This document shows positions 1 through 5,354 of a stretch of DNA of 6,286 nt, in pieces. The stretch's first letter is position 1, and every line of letters starts with the position of its first letter. Where the stretch lies: the NCBI GenBank assembly GCA_049509675.1, contig JBEKZQ010000376.1, forward strand, positions 1 to 6,286, in the 5' to 3' direction. This DNA is from JBEKZQ01 sp049509675. Its GTDB lineage: Bacteria; Planctomycetota; Planctomycetia; Pirellulales; Thermoguttaceae. The notes below the pieces were generated by a model, which was not told where the DNA came from, ran no database searches, and was given only the letters and a program-made list of their open reading frames with translations. The translations under genes were made by a program, and so were the position numbers.

Positions 1-182
1 AAATGGTTGTCCATGACGGCGAAGGCGTAGAGCACGATTGCCGCCGAAGACAGGCCGTCGGCGAGTTGGCCGAGGAACCGCTGACGATCGTCACTGGTCC
101 GAAAAACTTGCTGCCGCCCGTTGCCGCGGCTGGTGACGTGGTACAGCGCGTCGGGGAAGTCAATGCGTGGAGGTCGTGCCAT
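1..182 (-). CDS. REP-associated tyrosine transposase (IS200-like, Y1 family), N-terminal part
   Basis: This gene runs leftward from an ATG at 182 and leaves the window after 60 complete codons, so only the N-terminus is visible. The translation begins MARPPRIDFPDALYHVTSRG and ends MDNH, with the next codon starting TT (Phe or Leu). That is the classic opening of RAYT proteins: a basic start, the YHVTSRGN strand, then an M-D-N-H-x-H motif. The last visible His (residue 60) is the first His of the HUH metal-binding pair; the second His and the catalytic Tyr lie outside. In this family the enzyme nicks and joins single-stranded DNA and is linked to spreading of REP palindromes. It lies 116 bases downstream of the isomerase-like gene on the same strand and has its own promoter-like sequence. 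I saw no frameshift in the visible part. Whether the rest is intact cannot be judged here. Confidence 0.92.
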   Translation of the reverse strand, partial: MARPPRIDFPDALYHVTSRGNGRQQVFRTSDDRQRFLGQLADGLSSAAIVLYAFAVMDNH

Positions 183-191
183 GATCCCCAT

Positions 192-220
192 ACGATATCA
201 GACGCCATGCCGCCTGTCAA
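192..220 (-). promoter_or_regulatory. Sigma-70-type promoter for the RAYT gene
   Basis: On the minus strand a perfect TTGACA (220-215) is followed after exactly 17 bases by TATCGT (197-192), a 4/6 match to TATAAT. A start about seven bases downstream would fall near 185, only a few bases before the ATG at 182, so the transcript would be nearly leaderless. I see no Shine-Dalgarno at the usual distance, which fits that reading. A second TTGACA on the same strand (237-232) has no matching -10. The promoter call rests on consensus and position only. Confidence 0.5.
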
Positions 221-260
221 GGCCAGTTAGCTGTCAAAGTCTGACCCCGCTCTTTCCCCA
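214..260 (-). mobile_element. Probable upstream flank of the RAYT element
   Basis: On the minus strand this stretch reads GAAAGAGCGGGGTCAGACTT followed by TGACAGCTAACTGG and a second TTGACAG. Sequences of the form GGGGTCAGACTTTGACA are, as I recall, often found directly beside Y1/RAYT transposase genes in many genomes, so this is probably the conserved left flank of the mobile unit. TTGACAG occurs twice, at 237-231 and 220-214. The exact end of the element cannot be set from one copy. No terminator for the isomerase gene is evident in the 183-298 gap; the only hairpin I found there is a 4-bp stem (CCGA/TCGG). Confidence 0.35.
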
Positions 261-298
261 AAGCGGTACACCGAGGCTTATCGGCAATGCAGGCCGCA

Positions 299-1762
299 TC
301 AAGCGATCGGTTGGACCTTGATTCCCGCCAATTGTGCATAGGCGCGGAAATCGTGGTCGTGTCTGCCGAGGATGATCAACTGGTGGAAGCCCTGGATGTC
401 GCGGGCATCGACCACTCCGTCCAGGGCCAGCTCGACGGAAGTGCGGCAGCCGCCACAGCCGGGCACTTGGTCGTTGTTGGCCAGGATCCGCCCCGTCGCC
501 AGGATGATCGCATCGGCGGCCGTGAATTTCATCACCGTCACTTCCTGCCCCACCGGCCAGAAGACCTGGGGCACGCAGCCCATGCCCGATTCGTCATGGT
601 TGCGCAGGGCGAACGGCATGTGCGGCTGGTCGAAGCCGGCCAGCCTGGTGGCGGAGGTGCAGTGGGCGCCCATGAAGGTATTGCTCACGGTGTTGGGCAC
701 CGGGTCCTGCATGAAGCCGGGGCGGCCGATCAACTGCGCGGTGAGCAGTTGCGAAATGCCCGCCGTGTGGTCCACTTCGCACGTGCCGACGCCCCCTTCG
801 TCGAGCAGGCGGGACCAGGCGATGCAGGGCGGGCAGGCGATCCGCTTGATGGCGACCAGTCCCAGGCAATCCAGGGAGATGCCCTGGCAGTTCTCCGCCG
901 CCATGATTCGCTTGGCGACGAGGTAGTTGACGGCCGCGTTCAGGATGTCCTGCGGCTGGGGCTCGATGATCTTCTTGGCCTCCTTGGCATAGTAGTCGGC
1001 GATCGCCCGGGCCTCGTCGCTGGCCGGCATCTTGTCGACCTCCAGGGGCCATCGCTCCCGCGGGACGTGGTGCAGCGTGGTGCCGATGGTGGGAAACGTC
1101 TCGTCCTGCGCCTGCGTGCCGTGCAGATAGCACAGCCGGGTGTTCTTCATGACCCACATCGTGCGGAACATTCGCACCGCCTTGGCCAGCCAGGCGATGT
1201 CCTGCGTGGAGGCCGCAAAGGTCTTCGGAGCCTTCCGCGTTTCCTGGAGGTGGCCGGTGAACGCCGTGCCCAGCGGGGCGAAGACGACCGCCGGCAGGTC
1301 GCCCTTGTTCTTGACGAAACGACTCACGTGCTCCCACCAGCTCATGTGCATCACGGTGAGGATCGCCCCGTCGCAGCGGTCCTGCTTGAGCCGGCCCAAC
1401 AGCGCGCCGACTTCGTCCACGGTCTCGATGGGCTCGGTCTGCACTTCCAACTGCACGTCGAGCCGGCCGGCGGCCTCGGTCATGGTCTTGATGTAGAGTG
1501 CTTGGGAGCCGGCCACGTCGTAGGTGTGGCCGGGCCAGCTCATCCAGTACTTGCGGTGGTCCTTGGGGTACAGGAACACCGCCCGGACCTTGGGCTTGCC
1601 GGCCGGCTTGGGGGTTTCCTCCGCCATCGCGGAAGCGAAGTCCAACAGCCCGGCCTTGATCGCCAGGGCGGAGGCCCCGGCCACTACGCCGCCCAGGAAC
1701 TGCCGACGACCGATCGCCATCGGACAGCTACCACCACGGAGACACGACTGGCAGTTTTGCAT
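299..1762 (-). CDS. Tat-exported L-fucose/arabinose isomerase-like protein
   Basis: The protein is 487 residues. The N-terminus has a twin-arginine signal: G-R-R-Q-F-L-G at residues 18-24, a hydrophobic stretch to about residue 40, and an A-S-A cleavage site near 43-45. Export to the periplasm in folded form is therefore likely. The N-terminus also has three early Cys (4, 7, 13) before the Arg pair. The mature part resembles the L-fucose/L-arabinose isomerase fold. The segment CEVDHTAGISQLLTAQLIG (about 328-346) aligns with the ENDSxNGxxxLLxxQLTG region of FucI that holds a metal-binding Asp (here Asp331). NTFMGAHCTSA (about 361-371) supplies a plausible metal-binding His (367). A Cys-x-x-Cys occurs near 436-439. 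It is shorter than E. coli FucI (591 residues). ATG 1762 is preferred over the in-frame ATG at 1777 because a strong ribosome-binding site sits inside that longer reading. The fold family is fairly secure. The substrate, and whether it is an active isomerase, are unknown. Confidence 0.75.
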   Translation of the reverse strand: MQNCQSCLRGGSCPMAIGRRQFLGGVVAGASALAIKAGLLDFASAMAEETPKPAGKPKVRAVFLYPKDHRKYWMSWPGHTYDVAGSQALYIKTMTEAAGRLDVQLEVQTEPIETVDEVGALLGRLKQDRCDGAILTVMHMSWWEHVSRFVKNKGDLPAVVFAPLGTAFTGHLQETRKAPKTFAASTQDIAWLAKAVRMFRTMWVMKNTRLCYLHGTQAQDETFPTIGTTLHHVPRERWPLEVDKMPASDEARAIADYYAKEAKKIIEPQPQDILNAAVNYLVAKRIMAAENCQGISLDCLGLVAIKRIACPPCIAWSRLLDEGGVGTCEVDHTAGISQLLTAQLIGRPGFMQDPVPNTVSNTFMGAHCTSATRLAGFDQPHMPFALRNHDESGMGCVPQVFWPVGQEVTVMKFTAADAIILATGRILANNDQVPGCGGCRTSVELALDGVVDARDIQGFHQLIILGRHDHDFRAYAQLAGIKVQPIA

Positions 1763-1768
1763 TGCAGC

Positions 1769-1774
1769 ACCTCC
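1769..1774 (-). promoter_or_regulatory. Ribosome binding site setting the isomerase-like start
   Basis: GGAGGT on the minus strand, with six bases (GCTGCA) before the ATG at 1762. It is a full match to the anti-Shine-Dalgarno core at good spacing. It lies inside the reading frame that would begin at the ATG at 1777, so it argues for the shorter protein of 487 residues. Confidence 0.8.
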
Positions 1775-1790
1775 CATGAACGGTTTCTTG

Positions 1791-1851
1791 CCCCAGGACC
1801 ACGGCGCCCTCGCGTGCCACCGCAGCGTGCGGCACCGGAAACGGTCTGGGG
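1791..1851 (-). other. Nested inverted repeats in the isomerase leader
   Basis: Outer arms CCCCAGGACC (1791-1800) and GGTCTGGGG (1843-1851) pair with one bulged base. Between them lies an inner hairpin with CCGCA (1820-1824) and TGCGG (1828-1832) around a three-base loop, extended by GTG/CAC (1814-1816, 1833-1835) with a bulge. If the isomerase transcript starts upstream of about 1860, this would fold 30-90 bases before the start codon. It matches no riboswitch I recognise. Chance pairing in GC-rich DNA is a real alternative. Confidence 0.25.
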
Positions 1852-2009
1852 TTGGAACTCAGGGTTCTTCCCTTTGCCATGGCTGCCGGAACCCCTTCGC
1901 AGCAGCCCGACAAATATCTTCGCCCCGACGATGCAGACTTGTCAATCACCTCGGGAGAATTGCATAGTCAACATCAACATGACGGAATGCAAAGTCGCGA
2001 TGCGAGACG

Positions 2010-2071
2010 CTAGCCCGAAGCGCCAGCGAGGGAGAATCGCCGCAAATCCCTCGCCGGCGCTTCGCGCCTAG
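2010..2071. repeat. REP-like intergenic palindrome bounded by CTAG
   Basis: An imperfect inverted repeat with 18-base core arms: CGAAGCGCCAGCGAGGGA at 2016-2033 and its complement at 2047-2064, with a single mismatch and a 13-base loop (2034-2046). In a minus-strand transcript the mismatch would be a G-U pair. CTAG sits at each outer edge (2010-2013 and 2068-2071). The sequence AGCCCGAAGCGCCAGCGAGGG resembles a short intergenic repeat I recall as abundant in planctomycete genomes. Only one copy is in this window, so the repeated nature is inferred. A RAYT gene lies about 1.8 kb away, and such enzymes are known to act on REP palindromes elsewhere. It lacks a U-tract on either strand, so it is a poor intrinsic terminator. 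Confidence 0.6.
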
Positions 2072-2124
2072 TGTGCGGAATGGACCAGACCCCGACTTCG
2101 CAGTTCTCCTGGGAAGCAGCCCAC

Positions 2125-2153
2125 TTGCCGAATGACGTAAGAGCGTACAGAAT
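2125..2153 (+). promoter_or_regulatory. Candidate promoter for the acyl-CoA operon
   Basis: TTGCCG (2125-2130) and CAGAAT (2148-2153) each match the sigma-70 consensus at 4 of 6 positions with an ideal 17-base spacer. Transcription would begin near 2160, giving a leader of about 94 bases before the dehydrogenase ATG and leaving the palindrome outside the transcript. Matches of this quality arise by chance, so this is only the best of several weak candidates. Confidence 0.25.
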
Positions 2154-2253
2154 AACGTGGACCGAGCCTTTGCAAGGGGCAATGCCGAATCGGATGGCTG
2201 TCAGGCTGCCCGGCGGGCGTGCTCTTCGTTGCATTCCGGGAGCAGCTAAGGTC

Positions 2254-3222
2254 ATGAGAGCGATTGAATTCGTGGGGCCGAGGAAGATTGTTCTGCGCGA
2301 CGATCTGCCCATTCCCGCGCCGAACGATGGCGAGGTGTTGGTGCGGTGCAGCCATGTGGCGCTGTGCGGAACGAACATGGGGCCCTACCTGCACGACGGG
2401 CGATGGGCCAACCCGAACATCCCGCGCCCGGCGGGATGGCTGGGCCACGAGAACATTGGCACGATCGTCGAGTCGCGTGCCGGCGGCTGGGAACCGGGCG
2501 AGTTGGTGCTTGCCCACCCCGACGACTATAACGGCTTTGTCGAGTACATTCGCTCGAAACCGGCGGGGTTGGCCCGCTTGCCGCGAGGGGCGCCCGACCC
2601 GGGCGCGCTCGTGGTGGCGCAGCCGCTTGCCACCGTGCTGCGTGCAATGGTGCGAACCGGGCCCGTCGTCAACCAGCGGTGCGCCGTGGTGGGCCAAGGC
2701 CCGATGGGTCTGATTTTCACTCACCTCCTGGGGCGCATGGGTGCAAGCCAGGTCATCGGCATCGACCGCGTGGAGTGGCGGCTGCGCTGGTCCCGTCGCT
2801 TCGGGGCGACCGACGTGATCGATGCCTCGCGCGAAGACGTGATCGAGAGGGTCCGCATGATGACGGGTGGGAAGATGGTCGATTTCTGCGTCGAGGCGGT
2901 GGGTCGGCCCGACGCCCTGGCCGTCGCCGCCCGACTCCCCCGACGACAGGGGCGGCTGTACGTCTTCGGCGTGCCGCATCACGAAACCCAGGAGTTTCCC
3001 TGGTTTTTCACGGTCGGCAACGAGACGGAGATCCTCGCTTCGATGGGCCCGGAGTGCATGGAATACTTCCAGAACGCCGTGGATATGATCGTGCAGGGCC
3101 GCCTCGACCTGGCGGCGATGGTCACGCCGCGCATGCTCTGGGAGCGGGCCGCCGAGGCATTCGAGATGTATGCGGAGCCGGAGAAGGCAGAGGATTCGCT
3201 GAAGATTACCTTGGTGCTGTGA
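2254..3222 (+). CDS. Zinc-type medium-chain alcohol dehydrogenase family protein
   Basis: A 322-residue member of the medium-chain dehydrogenase/reductase family, likely an NAD-dependent oxidoreductase of a hydroxyl or hydroxyacyl-CoA substrate in the cytoplasm. Visible motifs are the catalytic-zinc Cys in A-L-C-G-T (Cys38), G-H-E (His65-Glu66), and the Rossmann loop G-Q-G-P-M-G (147-152) with Asp171 at the end of the second strand, which suggests NAD rather than NADP. The lobe with four Cys that binds structural zinc in classical enzymes is absent. Where the sorbitol/threonine dehydrogenase class has E-P-L, this protein has A-Q-P-L (Gln123), so a zinc ligand may be altered. ATG 2254 is chosen because homology starts at MRAIEF and GGGAG lies 11 bases upstream; the open frame back to 2071 shows no family similarity. 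It is the first gene of an operon, 18 bases before the next. A role like 6-hydroxycyclohex-1-ene-1-carbonyl-CoA dehydrogenase is possible from context but unproven. Confidence 0.85.
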   Translation: MRAIEFVGPRKIVLRDDLPIPAPNDGEVLVRCSHVALCGTNMGPYLHDGRWANPNIPRPAGWLGHENIGTIVESRAGGWEPGELVLAHPDDYNGFVEYIRSKPAGLARLPRGAPDPGALVVAQPLATVLRAMVRTGPVVNQRCAVVGQGPMGLIFTHLLGRMGASQVIGIDRVEWRLRWSRRFGATDVIDASREDVIERVRMMTGGKMVDFCVEAVGRPDALAVAARLPRRQGRLYVFGVPHHETQEFPWFFTVGNETEILASMGPECMEYFQNAVDMIVQGRLDLAAMVTPRMLWERAAEAFEMYAEPEKAEDSLKITLVL

Positions 3223-3240
3223 AACGGAGTGTCGGCCGGA

Positions 3241-5349
3241 ATGACGCCCAACATGATCGAGTACGGCGCAGCCGAGGGTCTGGCCTTCATCCGGTTCCAA
3301 TCCCCGCCCGTTAACGCGCTGACCTTCGCATTGTTGGACGAGCTGTGCGCGGCCATCCGCCGTGCGAACGACGACCGCGAGGTCCGGGCCGTCGTCCTTA
3401 CCGGCGGGCCGGAGCAGTTCAGCGCGGGGGCCGATCTGGAAATTTTCCAGAAAATCCGCAGTGGCGAAGATGCCGTGCGAGCATCGCGGGTTTTCCAGGA
3501 GGCTTTTCAAGAGGTCGAGGACTCGCCCAAGCCGGTCGTGGCGGCCGTGGCGGGGCACGTGCTGGGCGGGGCCCTGGAACTGGCCATGGCCTGCCATTTC
3601 CGCGTCGCCTCGCCGCGGAGCCGGTTCTCCATGCCCGAGGTCCGCTTGGGCATCACCCCGGGGGCCGGCGGAACCCAGCGATTGCCACGGTTGGTCGGCG
3701 TCGAGGCGGCGCTGGACATGTTGCTTACGGCCGAGCCGATCGACGCCGGGCGGGCGCTGGCCCTCGGATTGATCGACGCCGTCTGCGAGCCTGAGATGCT
3801 CGTCCCGCGCGTGACGGAAATCCTCCAGTCGGCTTCCCAGGTCCCTCGGACTAGCCGGCGCGTTGAGAAACTGGCGGACACGGCAGCCCAGCGTGCCGCG
3901 TTCGAAAAGGCAGACCAACGGGCGGCTGCCGGTCGCCCTGAGATCATCGCGCCGCGAAAGATCGTCGAAGCGGTCAGGGTCGGCGTGGAAGAATCGTTTC
4001 AGGCCGGGCTGTTGCGCGAGCAGGAGGCTTTCAGGGATTGCATGACCACGCTGGCGACGCAGAACAAGGTTTACATCTTCTGCGCCAGCCGGCAGACGGG
4101 CAGAATTGGCCATCGTCCCGCGGCTCCGGCGCCCTCGCCTCCTGCCCCTCACATTGCGAAGGCCGCGGTGCTGGGAATGGGCACGATGGGCACGGGCATC
4201 GCCCAGGCCCTGATTGCGGCTGGCATCGCCGTGGCGGCGTGCGATGAAAGCGCAGGGGCACTGGAGAAGGCGACCCGGAAGATCGGGGCTTCGCTGGACA
4301 GCCGGGTCCGGCAGGGAAGGTTCACCGCCGAGCAGGCCGAGCAGACGGCCGGCCGCCTCTCCACCTCGACCGATCCGCGGCAACTTGCCGATGCCGAGAT
4401 CGTGATCGAAGCGGTATTCGAGAACGCGGAAGTGAAGCGCGTTGCGATCGGCCGGTTGGAGGAGGTCTGTTCGGCGGAAGCCCTCATCGCCTCGAACACG
4501 TCGACCATCAGCCTGGACCTGTTGGCGGAAGGGATGCGGCATCCGGAGCGGCTTGTGGGCATGCACTTCTTCCACCCGGCCCAGCGCATGCCGCTGGTGG
4601 AGATCGTCCGCCGCGATGCGACACCCCCCGGGGTGGTTGGCCGAGCGGTACGTCTCGCCAAGACCATCGGCAAGATTCCGGTCGTGGTCCGCAACCGCGA
4701 GGGGTTCGTGGTCAGCCGGCTCTTCGTACCCTACCTCAAGGAAGCGTTCTTGCTGCTGGAGGAAGGGGCCGAGCCGGCAACGATCGACCGGGCGATGGTG
4801 GATTTCGGCTTTGCCATGGGCCCGTTTCAGTTGATCGACATGTCGGGATTGGATATTCTAGAGAAGACCGCTGCCGTGCTGTGCGGGGCTTTTCCTCGCC
4901 ACGATCGGCTCTCGCCCATTGCCGTGCGGCTGGTCGAGGCCGGCCAGCTTGGCCAGAAGACCGGCTGCGGGGTGTATCGCTACGAGGGCGGCGACCACAC
5001 GCCGCGCCCCAGTAACATGGCCGCAGAGATCATCGCGGCGGCGCGTCGCCAGCGCGGCAGCGAGCCCGGCCGCGCGAGCGACAAGGAAATCGTTCGCCGG
5101 CTCATGCTGTGCATGGTCGCCGAAGCGTTTCGTGTGCTTGAGGAAGGAGTTGTCGAGCGTGCGGCGGACATCGACGTGGCCATGGTTTTGGGGACCGGGT
5201 TGCCCGATTTCCGCGGTGGCGTGCTGAAATACGCGTACGATCTCGGGCTGGACTGCGTGTTGGGCCAGCTCGAACAACTGACGGAGAAGTGTGGCCAACG
5301 GTTTGAGCCGTGCCAACTCCTCCGCCGTTCCCAGCAGGAAAGGATATAG
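3241..5349 (+). CDS. Fused enoyl-CoA hydratase / 3-hydroxyacyl-CoA dehydrogenase (FadJ/FadB-like)
   Basis: A 702-residue bifunctional beta-oxidation enzyme, close to the 714 residues of E. coli FadJ. The N-terminal crotonase domain (about 1-190) has the oxyanion-hole stretch SAGADL, the GGALELAMAC segment and MPEVRLGITPGAGGTQRLPR, with both catalytic Glu in place (113 and 133). An Ala/Pro-rich linker (about 290-305) leads to the dehydrogenase. That part has a GMGTMG NAD-binding loop (312-317), GMHFFHP with the catalytic His442, and the partner Glu454. The usual G-F-x-V-N-R-x reads GFVVSR, so the Asn is Ser. The C-terminal repeat is complete (GTGLPDFRGG near 652-661). It would hydrate a 2-enoyl-CoA and oxidise the 3-hydroxyacyl-CoA with NAD. 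ATG 3241 is preferred with GGAG 11 bases upstream; GTG 3229 overlaps that GGAG. The next gene starts five bases after the stop, so co-expression is nearly certain. No thiolase is seen in the window. Confidence 0.93.
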   Translation: MTPNMIEYGAAEGLAFIRFQSPPVNALTFALLDELCAAIRRANDDREVRAVVLTGGPEQFSAGADLEIFQKIRSGEDAVRASRVFQEAFQEVEDSPKPVVAAVAGHVLGGALELAMACHFRVASPRSRFSMPEVRLGITPGAGGTQRLPRLVGVEAALDMLLTAEPIDAGRALALGLIDAVCEPEMLVPRVTEILQSASQVPRTSRRVEKLADTAAQRAAFEKADQRAAAGRPEIIAPRKIVEAVRVGVEESFQAGLLREQEAFRDCMTTLATQNKVYIFCASRQTGRIGHRPAAPAPSPPAPHIAKAAVLGMGTMGTGIAQALIAAGIAVAACDESAGALEKATRKIGASLDSRVRQGRFTAEQAEQTAGRLSTSTDPRQLADAEIVIEAVFENAEVKRVAIGRLEEVCSAEALIASNTSTISLDLLAEGMRHPERLVGMHFFHPAQRMPLVEIVRRDATPPGVVGRAVRLAKTIGKIPVVVRNREGFVVSRLFVPYLKEAFLLLEEGAEPATIDRAMVDFGFAMGPFQLIDMSGLDILEKTAAVLCGAFPRHDRLSPIAVRLVEAGQLGQKTGCGVYRYEGGDHTPRPSNMAAEIIAAARRQRGSEPGRASDKEIVRRLMLCMVAEAFRVLEEGVVERAADIDVAMVLGTGLPDFRGGVLKYAYDLGLDCVLGQLEQLTEKCGQRFEPCQLLRRSQQERI
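5336..5344 (+). promoter_or_regulatory. Ribosome binding site for the dehydratase/reductase subunit
   Basis: AGGAAAGGA lies inside the last codons of the preceding gene, 10 bases before ATG 5355. It supports that start and tight translational linkage of the two genes. Confidence 0.6.
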
Positions 5350-5354
5350 CGACG

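Larger units (their letters stand above)
1763..2253. other. Divergent intergenic region
   Basis: About 490 bp separate the start of the minus-strand isomerase-like gene from the start of the plus-strand dehydrogenase. The region holds the isomerase ribosome-binding site, a possible leader hairpin, the 62-bp palindrome at 2010-2071, and weak promoter-like sequences for the plus strand. One of these is TTGTCA 1939-1944 with CATAGT 1963-1968 (18-base spacer); the better one is listed separately at 2125-2153. On the minus strand a perfect TTGACA (1945-1940) has its nearest AT-rich hexamer 21 bases away, too far to call. The frame of the dehydrogenase is open back to GTG 2071, but that stretch has no recognisable domain. 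I see no RNA gene and no convincing protein gene here. Confidence 0.6.

Noticed and set aside
271..284. Small hairpin CCGA/TCGG after the isomerase stop as a terminator
   Set aside because: A four-base stem with no following T-tract is too weak.
1913..1945. TTGACA and GATATT on the minus strand as an isomerase promoter
   Set aside because: The 21-base spacer is too long for a sigma-70 promoter and no better -10 lies at 16-18 bases.
1728..1949. Small minus-strand frame of 73 codons overlapping the isomerase start
   Set aside because: It overlaps the real start out of frame, lacks a ribosome-binding site and resembles nothing; a leader peptide seemed unlikely.
287..2071. Long plus-strand open frame of 594 codons
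   Set aside because: It is the antisense shadow of the isomerase-like gene; its product is His/Gly/Arg-rich with no domain, while the minus strand gives a clear family protein, signal peptide and ribosome-binding site.
2010..2071. Palindrome as an intrinsic terminator
   Set aside because: There is no T-tract on either strand, and it sits between divergent genes where no transcript needs to end.
2068..4575. Long minus-strand open frame of 835 codons
   Set aside because: It lies opposite the dehydrogenase and FadJ-like genes; the composition is typical of antisense GC-rich DNA and there is no recognisable domain.
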